In this document: positions 1 through 5,919 of the stretch, one piece after another
How the letters are laid out: each line of letters begins with the position of its first letter
Position numbering within the stretch: the stretch's first letter is position 1
Source: Spirochaetia bacterium
Lineage (GTDB): Bacteria > Spirochaetota > Spirochaetia > Treponematales > Breznakiellaceae
DNA: 6,005 bases
NCBI GenBank assembly: GCA_025997655.1
Contig: BNUW01000143.1
Coordinates: 1-6,005, forward strand
Direction of reading: 5' to 3'
Translations under genes and position numbers: made by a program
The notes under the pieces: generated by a model
The model's database searches: none
Told to the model about the DNA's origin: nothing
The model's input: the letters and a program-made list of their open reading frames with translations, nothing else

Positions 1-155
1 TTCACCCGGTCTCCCGGACTTCCTCACGGCGCCGAACTGCCTGCCACCGGCTCCCTGGCCCCGTCAGACCAGAGTACCACTTTTCCCGATATTTGAAATC
101 ATAGTATCTTTGCGGTTAAAAATTCTTCTATTTTGGAACTGGCTCAGTGATTCCA
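1..155. other. Left-edge non-coding tract with an abrupt GC-rich, hairpin-prone block
   Basis: No convincing gene lies between the end of the CBM9-like gene and the window edge. By hand count, bases 1-80 contain 55 G/C (69 percent) and bases 81-160 contain 26 (33 percent). Read on the minus strand, the GC-rich block can form several local stems. One is an 8-bp stem from CTCTGGTC and GGCCAGGG around a six-base loop (about 53-74). Another is CCGG-GAGA-CCGG near the edge, a GNRA-type tetraloop. Such clustering suggests a structured RNA, or the edge of an intron or repeat, cut off by the window. I do not recognise a family. A short open frame at 1-93 on the plus strand has no start and no recognisable motif. 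Confidence 0.35.
118..155 (-). terminator. Weak candidate terminator after the CBM9-like gene
   Basis: Immediately after the TAG stop of the CBM9-like gene, the minus strand can fold TGGA-ACTG against CAGT-TCCA. The stem has 8 pairs with a three-base bulge on the 5' side and an AGC loop (134-155). A run of five T lies about 11 bases further on (118-122). The bulge and the distance to the T run make it a poor intrinsic terminator. Its position at the end of the last recognisable gene is the main argument for it. Confidence 0.25.
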
Positions 156-767
156 CTATTCAAGGTGAAATCGGCCAAAACATTCAGGACGATGGAATTC
201 GGGGGTTTCCCATTCAACGGGATTCCACGCGAGATAGTGCGGCGGCTCAGTTTCCTCTCCGCATTTATAAAAATTTCCCCGTAAAACAAGCCCCTTTTCC
301 AATTTGAATGAAGGCAGGTATATCCTGATAAATGAAACCGGTATGACAAAATCAATTCCCCAGCCGCCGTCAAATTGAAATGGCACTACGGAAAACAAGG
401 TGCGGTAATCGGGAATTAACTGCCGCGCCGCCCGGTACCGGTCAAATCCAAATCCAAGGTAGATCGTTCCCCGGAGGTTGAATTCAAAATTAAAATAGCG
501 GGGATCATCCGGAAGGGGGGAGAAGAAAAATTCCAGGGCGCTGTCTATGTGCACATAGTCGGTCAGCCCAACGGAACGGGCCAGGGGGGTTTTTTCATGT
601 GCGGTAAGACGTACCTTCAACGCATCTTGATTGTAACAAAGCTGGCCAAAGGCCCTCATGCCTTCGGGCCGGGGAAGCCAAAGCGCATGGGTTAATTCCG
701 TTTTTTCAATGGCCTCCCAATCAGGATTACCGGCTATGGGTTGTACATTATACGTATGCATGTCCAT
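156..767 (-). CDS. Family-9 carbohydrate-binding-module-like (CBM9-type) protein
   Basis: This is a predicted 203-residue, single-domain beta-sandwich protein, with length and motif order typical of stand-alone CBM9-like proteins. An N-terminal NPDWEAIEKTEL strand is followed by DSALEFFFSP (75-84) and YFNFEFNLRGT (91-101). The highly characteristic C-terminal block is NFYKCGEETEPPHYLAWNP (165-183), ending in FHRPECFG (191-198). CBM9 domains bind sugar chain ends in extracellular glycosidases; this protein has no attached catalytic domain. I chose ATG 767 (ATG 761 is equally possible) because a longer frame starting at 857 would overlap the binding-protein gene by 41 bases and adds unrelated residues. 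No clear Shine-Dalgarno sequence precedes either start. No signal peptide is visible, so the product is probably cytoplasmic, which is odd for a carbohydrate-binding module. It is the last gene of the operon, 49 bases after the binding-protein gene. Its role, whether binding or an unrecognised enzymatic function, is unknown. Confidence 0.85.
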   Translation of the reverse strand: MDMHTYNVQPIAGNPDWEAIEKTELTHALWLPRPEGMRAFGQLCYNQDALKVRLTAHEKTPLARSVGLTDYVHIDSALEFFFSPLPDDPRYFNFEFNLRGTIYLGFGFDRYRAARQLIPDYRTLFSVVPFQFDGGWGIDFVIPVSFIRIYLPSFKLEKGLVLRGNFYKCGEETEPPHYLAWNPVEWETPEFHRPECFGRFHLE

Positions 768-781
768 GGGCTCACGAAAGA

Positions 782-806
782 GCGGCCCCGCAAAGCGCGG
801 AGCCGC
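782..806 (-). terminator. Strong GC hairpin after the binding-protein gene (attenuator or mRNA-stabilising stem)
   Basis: Ten bases past the TAA stop of the binding-protein gene, the minus-strand RNA can form a 10-bp stem. The arms are GCGGCTCCGC (797-806) and GCGGGGCCGC (782-791), with one G-U wobble and a five-base GCTTT loop. It is followed by TCTTTCG, not a true T run, so full termination is unlikely. Such stems after binding-protein genes commonly protect the upstream message or reduce read-through, so that the binding protein is made in excess of the next gene. The start of the CBM9-like gene lies only 14 bases beyond the stem, so the hairpin could also limit its translation. Confidence 0.55.
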
Positions 807-816
807 CGAAACAGTT

Positions 817-1824
817 TTAGTAATACTGCCTGAAATTAGCGATGGTACTCTGATCAATTACCGCCAGATCGATGTTCTGTTCCCGGGGGATATTCTTGTC
901 ACCGGCGAAATACTTCGCGGCGGTTTCCATGGTCTTCCGCACAATACCTTCCGTAGGAATACCAACGGCCATCATATAATTGACATCCTTGGCGGCAACG
1001 GTGGAGAAGGGTTCACTTCCCCAGGCGCCTGCGCTGATGATCTTGGTGTTCGTGGCCCCCGCAGCCTGCAGGGCTATCCGGGCTCCGAAGGCGGCGTTAT
1101 CCACCGCGCCCCAGATAATATCAATCGGTTTGGCGATATTATTGGTTACGATGTTGGCGGCGCTTTCCCGGGTCTGTCCGAAATCCTGTTCAAACACATA
1201 GGTAACATTTGCTTTGCCAAGCCCCGCTTCAAGTTCTTCCTTAAAAGTCTGGGAACGGATAGCGGTATGGGGGGCGTCCAGCATGGCAAGAATGCCAACC
1301 CGTGCTTTCCCGCCAAGGTTTTTCTTTGCATAGTCCGCCGCATATCTTCCGGTAAGCCGTCCGGTCTCCGCATGATCCCAGGCGATATGGGAAACAAGGG
1401 GCGGCCAGCTCGTACCGGAGTCAAAGGCGATCACCGGAATACCGGCGGCATTGGCCTTATCCAGGGCCGCTTGTATACCATCGGGAGAAACCGGGTCAAT
1501 GAAGATCATATCATATTTCTGGGTGATAAAATCTTCCACCTGCCGCTGTTGGATTTCAGCGTTCAGATCGCCGTTCTGAATATTGATTTCAGCAACCCCA
1601 TACTCTTTCCCAACCTTGATAAAATCGTCGTACACCCCCTTGCACCATTCATCGTACAGGGTGATGTGGACTACGCCGATCCGTTTCCCCGCCAGGGGAC
1701 TGTTGGCAATTACCTGCACCGGTTCCGCAGACTTACCGCCCTGCTGTCCGCCGCCGGCAAAAACTGCTCCCGGCAGTACCATTAATGCCAGGAGCACACA
1801 CAAAATCAGTTTTGCATGTTTCAT
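817..1824 (-). CDS. Periplasmic sugar-binding protein of a ribose-type ABC importer
   Basis: This 335-residue protein captures a sugar in the periplasm and delivers it to the permease/ATPase pair encoded just upstream. It has a classic signal peptide: MKHAK, a hydrophobic core, then AVFA with predicted cleavage after residue 23. The mature end is Gly/Gln-rich (GGGQQGGKS). There is no lipobox cysteine at the cleavage site, so it is probably soluble rather than a lipoprotein. The mature part is a periplasmic-binding-protein-4 (RbsB-like) fold. KRIGVVHITLYDEW (47-60) opens lobe 1, FIDPVSPDGIQAAL (108-121) follows, and IPVIAFDSGTSW (129-140) carries a likely ligand-contacting Asp135. GAVDNAAFGARIAL (239-252) lies in lobe 2. 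The ATG at 1824 has a GGAGGA six bases upstream (1831-1836). The family includes ribose, xylose, galactose, autoinducer-2 and other sugar binders; the ligand cannot be read from the sequence. Context (deacetylase, NagB-like protein) suggests an amino or N-acetylated sugar, as an inference only. Confidence 0.95.
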   Translation of the reverse strand: MKHAKLILCVLLALMVLPGAVFAGGGQQGGKSAEPVQVIANSPLAGKRIGVVHITLYDEWCKGVYDDFIKVGKEYGVAEINIQNGDLNAEIQQRQVEDFITQKYDMIFIDPVSPDGIQAALDKANAAGIPVIAFDSGTSWPPLVSHIAWDHAETGRLTGRYAADYAKKNLGGKARVGILAMLDAPHTAIRSQTFKEELEAGLGKANVTYVFEQDFGQTRESAANIVTNNIAKPIDIIWGAVDNAAFGARIALQAAGATNTKIISAGAWGSEPFSTVAAKDVNYMMAVGIPTEGIVRKTMETAAKYFAGDKNIPREQNIDLAVIDQSTIANFRQYY

Positions 1825-1852
1825 TTTGATTCCTCCATAGTAAAAATTTAAA

Positions 1853-1866
1853 TGGGAATATTCCCA
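1853..1866. promoter_or_regulatory. Perfect 14-bp palindrome upstream of the binding-protein gene
   Basis: TGGGAATATTCCCA is perfectly self-complementary and sits in the 72-base gap between the ATPase and binding-protein genes, 29 bases before the binding-protein ATG. Its length and symmetry suit a dimeric repressor operator. In RNA it could also form a short hairpin ahead of the ribosome-binding site. A TACTAT hexamer downstream could serve as a -10 box, but I see no good -35 box, so an internal promoter is not established. No regulator gene is present in the window. Confidence 0.4.
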
Positions 1867-1896
1867 CTTATTTACACACCATTGTTCAGACCGCCC

Positions 1897-3387
1897 CTAC
1901 ACACAGAGGGACATGATCGATTCCTGGGTAGCCTCTTCCCGGTTAAGCTCCCCCACAATTTTCCCTTCATGCATAACCATGATCCGGTCACTCATGCCCA
2001 ATACTTCGGGGAGTTCCGATGAGATCATGACCACCGCCTTTCCCTGTTTTATCATTTCATTCATCAGCATATAGATTTCAACCTTGGCGCCCACATCAAC
2101 GCCCCGGGTTGGTTCATCCATAAAAATAATATCACTGTTCTGCATCAGCCATTTTGCGATAACCACCTTCTGCTGGTTTCCGCCGGAAAGATACTGCGCC
2201 TGGGTTTCCAGAGAGGGGGTGGCTATGCGGAGTTTTTCCACATATTCCCTGCTGTATTTGTCTTCCAGGGAGGGACGCACAATTCCTGCTTTTATAATCC
2301 GGCCCATATTTACCATGGAAATATTCTCTTTCACCATGAGAATCTGAACCAGCCCCTGTAACTTCCGGTCCTCGGGCACCAGGCCAAGCCCGTTTTTAAT
2401 TGACTGCTTAAAGGTACTGTGGGTAACATCCTGCCCTTTCAAGGTGATTTTTCCGGAATCGATCCGATCTATCCCCAATACCGCCCGGGCTGTCTCGGTG
2501 CGCCCCGAACCGACCAAACCGGCAAATCCCAGTATCTCACCCCGGCGCACATGGAAATTGATATCCTCCAGAACACCCCGGCGGTTAAGCCCCCTAACTT
2601 CAAGAAGGGTTTCGCCAACGCCGGCTTTTTCCTTGGGATATTCATTGACCAGTTCCCGGCCTACCATCAGGGAGATCAGTTTTTTCCGATCCACACTGGC
2701 GGTCGGCAGGGTTTCCACATGCTTGCCGTCCCGCAGTACGGTAACATTGGCGGTCAGATCGAACACCTCTTCCAGGCGATGGGAAATATATATTACCGTC
2801 ATGCCGTTTTTATTCAGCTTCCGGATAATATTGAACATGATCTCCTGTTCTTTTACCGTCAGGGTTGCGGAGGGCTCGTCCATGATCAGCAGACTCGCAT
2901 TGATGTTGATTGCCTTGCAAATTTCAACTATTTGTTTTTTTGCCACCGAAAGGTTACTGACAATATCATCCACATCAATACTGATCCCCAGTTCATCAAG
3001 CATCTCCCGGGCTTTCTTCCGCATCCCCTTCCAGTCAACCAGCCTCCGTTTGTACAGGAGCCTGCCGAGAAAAATATTCTCCGTAACCGTCAGGGGTTCG
3101 GAGAGTTTGAATTCCTGGTGAACCACACTTATCCCCGCAAGCTGCGCTTCATGGGGGGTTTTGAAGTGTACCGGTTGGCCGTTTAAAATAATATTTCCGG
3201 AATCCGCCTTATAGATGCCCGCAAGTATCTTTATCAGCGAACTTTTGCCCGCGCCGTTTTCCCCGACAAGTCCGTGTACCGTTCCCCGTTCAACACTAAA
3301 ATTGACATCGTCAAGGGCTTTTACCCCCGGAAAGCTTATTGAGACATGATCTATCTTCAATATAACAGAATCTTCCGCCATCCCCAT
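1897..3387 (-). CDS. Sugar ABC transporter ATPase with two nucleotide-binding domains (RbsA/MglA type)
   Basis: This 496-residue cytoplasmic protein powers the importer. As is usual for the RbsA/MglA/XylG family, two ATPase domains are fused. Domain 1 has Walker A GENGAGKSS (42-50), Q-loop Gln91, signature LSVAKKQ (146-152), Walker B LLIMDEP (166-172) and H-loop His203. Domain 2 has the family's degenerate Walker A GLVGSGRTE (290-298), a good signature LSGGNQQ (400-406) and Walker B IIFMDEPTRGVD (420-431). At its H-loop position a serine replaces histidine (ISSELPE, 455-461). This asymmetry is normal for the family, with domain 1 expected to carry most of the hydrolysis. The gene starts 10 bases after the permease stop. 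ATG 3387 gives 496 residues. ATG 3381 (MAEDS) has a better-placed AAGGGG six bases upstream and may be the true start. The length matches the roughly 500-residue family. The order permease-ATPase-binding protein differs from the E. coli rbsDACB order. Confidence 0.97.
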   Translation of the reverse strand: MGMAEDSVILKIDHVSISFPGVKALDDVNFSVERGTVHGLVGENGAGKSSLIKILAGIYKADSGNIILNGQPVHFKTPHEAQLAGISVVHQEFKLSEPLTVTENIFLGRLLYKRRLVDWKGMRKKAREMLDELGISIDVDDIVSNLSVAKKQIVEICKAININASLLIMDEPSATLTVKEQEIMFNIIRKLNKNGMTVIYISHRLEEVFDLTANVTVLRDGKHVETLPTASVDRKKLISLMVGRELVNEYPKEKAGVGETLLEVRGLNRRGVLEDINFHVRRGEILGFAGLVGSGRTETARAVLGIDRIDSGKITLKGQDVTHSTFKQSIKNGLGLVPEDRKLQGLVQILMVKENISMVNMGRIIKAGIVRPSLEDKYSREYVEKLRIATPSLETQAQYLSGGNQQKVVIAKWLMQNSDIIFMDEPTRGVDVGAKVEIYMLMNEMIKQGKAVVMISSELPEVLGMSDRIMVMHEGKIVGELNREEATQESIMSLCV

Positions 3388-3397
3388 CCCCTTAGCC

Positions 3398-4366
3398 TTA
3401 CCGCTTCCGGTTTCGCACGACGTCTATCGCCACGGCGCCAATCAACACAAGGCCCTTCAAGACGGGCTGGATAAAGGGATGCACATTGAGCATGGTCATC
3501 CCGTTAAAAAACAGGGTCAGGAATATGGCGCCGAAAAGCGCCTGAATGATCTTGCCCTTCCCTCCCGCCAGGCTTATGCCGCCGATTACACAGGAAATTA
3601 TCGCGTCAAATTCATACTGGTACCCGTTGGTTACCGCAGCCGAATCCAACCGGGAAAGAAGGATGAGACCGCCAAAGGCGGCTATAGCCCCCGCAAGGGT
3701 AAACACGATGAGCTTGTTCATCTTGACATTGATGCCGGAAAAATAGGCGGCCTCGGCGCTGCCCCCGATGGCGTAAATATTACGGCCCAGCCTGGTCCTT
3801 CTGGTAATAAACGCGAACAGGAGATACATGAGGATCATAATCACCACGCTTATGGGAATGCCATAGGCCGCTCCGCCGATAAAGCCCCGCCCCAGCCATT
3901 CCATTGACCGGGGCATACTGGGAATCGGGGACGCGTTGGTCACAATCCGCACCAGGCCCATACAGATAAGCTGCATACCCAGGGTAGCCACAAAGGCCGG
4001 TATCTTACAAAAGGCGATTAAAAACCCGTTGGTGGCGCCCATGAGACAACCGAATCCCAACGCGACAATGGCCGCAATTATCGGAGCCGCCTCATGGAAT
4101 TTCATCATCCACGCGGCAAAGGCGCTGGTAAAACAAACGATCTGCCCCAGGGATAGGTCAAAATCGGCAGTCATCAGGATCATGCCCTGGCCGATTGCCA
4201 CAATGGCGACCGCGGAGGTTTGCAGCAATATGTTCCGCAGATTCCGGTAGGAAAGAAAATACTCCGACGCAAAAGAATAGATAATGCCCAGCACCACGAT
4301 GGCAACCACGATTGCGTAATTTTTGGTAAATGATGAAAAACCCTTCAGAAAACTTGATCGGTTCAA
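3398..4366 (-). CDS. Sugar ABC transporter permease (RbsC type)
   Basis: This 322-residue inner-membrane protein is expected to form the homodimeric channel of the importer. The sequence is strongly hydrophobic, with about eight to ten membrane segments beginning with YAIVVAIVVLGIIYSF (17-32). Family landmarks are ADFDLSLGQ (67-75, the usual IDLSVG region), TLGMQLICMGL (128-138) and the cytoplasmic coupling loop around TRLGRNIYAIGGSAEAAYFS (191-210). GGISLAGGKGKI (262-273) follows. I chose a TTG start at 4366. It has AAGGAG six bases upstream (4373-4378), gives a length matching E. coli RbsC (about 321) and leaves 23 bases after the NagB-like gene. The only in-frame ATG further upstream (4528) would overlap that gene by 139 bases and adds a non-homologous head; the next internal Met is residue 62, inside the membrane domain. 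Membership is clear; the sugar is unknown. Confidence 0.95.
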   Translation of the reverse strand: MNRSSFLKGFSSFTKNYAIVVAIVVLGIIYSFASEYFLSYRNLRNILLQTSAVAIVAIGQGMILMTADFDLSLGQIVCFTSAFAAWMMKFHEAAPIIAAIVALGFGCLMGATNGFLIAFCKIPAFVATLGMQLICMGLVRIVTNASPIPSMPRSMEWLGRGFIGGAAYGIPISVVIMILMYLLFAFITRRTRLGRNIYAIGGSAEAAYFSGINVKMNKLIVFTLAGAIAAFGGLILLSRLDSAAVTNGYQYEFDAIISCVIGGISLAGGKGKIIQALFGAIFLTLFFNGMTMLNVHPFIQPVLKGLVLIGAVAIDVVRNRKR

Positions 4367-4372
4367 CCTTTT

Positions 4373-4378
4373 CTCCTT
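4373..4378 (-). promoter_or_regulatory. Ribosome-binding site fixing a TTG start for the permease
   Basis: AAGGAG on the minus strand lies six bases before TTG 4366. It is the only good Shine-Dalgarno sequence near the start of permease homology and has no in-frame ATG or GTG within range, so it supports the unusual TTG start. Confidence 0.75.
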
Positions 4379-4389
4379 ATAATCCTTAC

Positions 4390-5340
4390 TTAATTTACAT
4401 CCGCTTCCAAGGGACCGGCCAAACCCTGAATAAAGAAAAGCTTCCCCGGTAAGGTGGGCATAAAACTTGCCGGCACCCACATATCCGGCCCGTACCGCAG
4501 CGCCACCCAAAGTGACATGCCCTGCCACATAAATCCCCGGCTATAGAAACCGTCTGCGCCGCCGATTATTTTGTCGGATTGAAGGAACAGGCCGGGGCCG
4601 ATGGTATTCGCAAAACAGGGAACCAAGGTGGTTCTGGATCGAAAGCTGGTCAGGGCATTTTGTTCTATCGTTAAGGGGTGCAGTTTTGCTCCCAGGCGGT
4701 GGGTCGGCTTCTTCCATTCATCAACGCTTTTGTATTCCTCCGCAAAGTGGGGTTCCCAAAAGGCGATGTGAAACACCCTTCCAATTCCGAACACCGTTAC
4801 CAGCAACGCCCCTTCGGCCTTGAGTTTTGCAATCTTCTCCCCGTATTGGGGCAAATTATCCTTCGTAGCAAAGTTGCGCTGTTTCTCCGGTATGGTCAGT
4901 TTCCCCAGGGGGCCGTAAAAGGCGTTTTCCATGGAATACTGAAAAGACCCCTTATCCGTTGACGGAAGGGTTGCCCCGGTGGAATCGCTCCATTCATCCA
5001 TATTAAACCCGTACACATGATCGCAGCCCACATTCCACTCTTTGAGTAAATAAACCACCCAGCGGTACATACCCATGGGTCCCACGGGCCATATGACGGC
5101 AAGTTTTTTTCCTGCGTCCCGGGCCTGTTTAATGGTCAGGGCAATCTCGTGCCCCATCATAAAAGCAAAGACCGTGTCATCATCGCAGGCCACCGGTGCA
5201 AAACCCTTATGCCAATGGCTTTGGGGATCAAATACTTCACCGCTCTTGTGGGAACAGCATTGATCAAGCTTTTCCAGATCCCAGCCCCTGGGGAAAAAAT
5301 GTTCCAGATTGGAACCCTTCAATGTAGAAATAAGATTCAT
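4390..5340 (-). CDS. Divergent NagB-like (glucosamine-6-phosphate deaminase/isomerase fold) protein
   Basis: This 316-residue cytoplasmic protein belongs to the NagB/RpiA/SugarP-isomerase superfamily. GFNMDEW (111-117) matches the NagB MDEY motif, with Asp115 at the catalytic Asp72 position of E. coli Nag[14 protein letters not shown] (185-197) matches the DGHIAFNEP block: His191 and Glu196 keep the His143 and Glu148 positions, but the Asp141 position is Val189 and the following Gly is Phe190. The C-terminal block around [13 protein letters not shown] (221-233), [11 protein letters not shown] (240-250) and [10 protein letters not shown] (255-264) follows the NagB order. The usual Thr/Ser-Gly-rich phosphate loop appears as WPVGPMGMY (84-92). 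The protein is longer than E. coli NagB (266). ATG 5340 has AAGGAGG seven bases upstream, overlapping the deacetylase stop codon, which implies translational coupling. With the deacetylase and sugar importer next door, an amino-sugar substrate is likely, but classical glucosamine-6-phosphate deamination is doubtful. Fold assignment is confident; reaction is not. Confidence 0.85.
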   Translation of the reverse strand: MNLISTLKGSNLEHFFPRGWDLEKLDQCCSHKSGEVFDPQSHWHKGFAPVACDDDTVFAFMMGHEIALTIKQARDAGKKLAVIWPVGPMGMYRWVVYLLKEWNVGCDHVYGFNMDEWSDSTGATLPSTDKGSFQYSMENAFYGPLGKLTIPEKQRNFATKDNLPQYGEKIAKLKAEGALLVTVFGIGRVFHIAFWEPHFAEEYKSVDEWKKPTHRLGAKLHPLTIEQNALTSFRSRTTLVPCFANTIGPGLFLQSDKIIGGADGFYSRGFMWQGMSLWVALRYGPDMWVPASFMPTLPGKLFFIQGLAGPLEADVN

Positions 5341-5352
5341 GCCCTATCCTCC

Positions 5353-5919
5353 TTATGGTAATAACCGTGTGGTCACGAAACGGGGCCACGCGGCATACTG
5401 CCTGAACCCTTCGGCATAGGTACAGTTGGATTGCAGTCCCCGGTATTTATTGCAGGTCCTGACAAAATCCAAAAAATCTATGCCGTCGTGCTCCTTCATC
5501 CATACCACCTGGCTTGCATGACAAGTAACCGCTTCAAGTTTCTGCTCTATCACATCAGTAATATTGACATATTCCGTGGGAATAAAATTTATCCCCGCCA
5601 GGGTGTCCATAAAAAACACCGGCGGAAAATTTGAGGTATACCGGGAATCCGTTATCAGATGGGGGAGCGTGGCGATAAACGAAGCGTCACCGCCAAGGGC
5701 GCCGGCCTGTTCATGATCCCGCATATAATCATAGGGATTATGGGTTATGATGACATCCGCCTTTGTATACCGCACCACTTCGACTAATTTATTCCGCGCT
5801 GTTTTATCGGAGGCCTCCACATAGGCGTCATCTATATCAAGGGAAATTGCTTCCGCCCCCAATACCCTGGCGGCATTTTCCGCCTCCCTGGTGCGGTATA
5901 CAAAGGCGGATGTCATCAT
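5353..5919 (-). CDS. PIG-L/LmbE family deacetylase, 5' end lost to a fold-back junction
   Basis: These proteins are zinc-dependent amidases that remove acyl groups from N-acetylated sugars and glycoconjugates (MshB, LmbE, BshB, archaeal diacetylchitobiose deacetylase). Visible family features are EAENAARVLGAE (12-23), the post-motif-1 helix; ADVIITHNPYDYMRDHEQAG (54-73), where DHE holds the expected second metal/catalytic histidine region; and HASQVVW (134-140), the conserved Ser-Gln segment. The N-terminal AHPDDE metal motif and roughly 40-60 residues before residue 12 are missing. The start at 5919 is not biological: bases 5889-6005 are an inverted copy of 5661-5777, so residues 1-10 are antisense translation of the gene's own middle. 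Authentic coding sequence runs from 5888 down to the TAA at 5353. The stop is 12 bases before the NagB-like ATG, so this was the upstream member of the pair. Substrate is unknown; N-acetyl amino sugar is the contextual guess. Confidence 0.85.
   Translation of the reverse strand: MMTSAFVYRTREAENAARVLGAEAISLDIDDAYVEASDKTARNKLVEVVRYTKADVIITHNPYDYMRDHEQAGALGGDASFIATLPHLITDSRYTSNFPPVFFMDTLAGINFIPTEYVNITDVIEQKLEAVTCHASQVVWMKEHDGIDFLDFVRTCNKYRGLQSNCTYAEGFRQYAAWPRFVTTRLLP
5661..5777 (+). repeat. Inner arm of a perfect 117-bp inverted repeat
   Basis: This stretch lies inside the authentic deacetylase coding sequence and covers the THNPYDYMRDHE motif region. Its reverse complement is identical, base for base, to 5889-6005, pairing by the rule that coordinates sum to 11666. 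The spacer between arms is 111 bases (5778-5888). Confidence 0.97.

Noticed and set aside
1..40. Minus-strand GAGGAAGTCCGGG resembling the conserved RNase P RNA core (GAGGAAAGTCCGGG)
   Set aside because: One near-invariant A is missing and the flanking sequence does not follow RNase P RNA order. I would not call it without a covariance-model hit.
1..100. Possible cobalamin-riboswitch-like fragments (GTCAGACC, CCGG pairs)
   Set aside because: The conserved GGGAA and GCCACTG blocks are absent in the right order, and no downstream gene is present on the plus strand.
768..857. Longer start for the CBM9-like gene
   Set aside because: It would overlap the binding-protein gene by 41 bases, translate through the hairpin region and add residues that resemble neither a signal peptide nor the family N-terminus.
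658..1785. A 375-residue plus-strand open frame opposite the binding-protein gene
   Set aside because: It is antisense to a gene with a signal peptide, a good ribosome-binding site and clear RbsB-type motifs. Its own translation has no recognisable domain or start signal.
2419..3186. Two long overlapping plus-strand open frames opposite the ABC ATPase gene
   Set aside because: Both are shadows of the ATPase coding strand, whose Walker and signature motifs are unambiguous.
4367..4528. ATG 4528 as the permease start
   Set aside because: It lies inside the NagB-like gene by 139 bases. The extra residues are out-of-frame translation of that gene, and a TTG with a good ribosome-binding site fits the family length.
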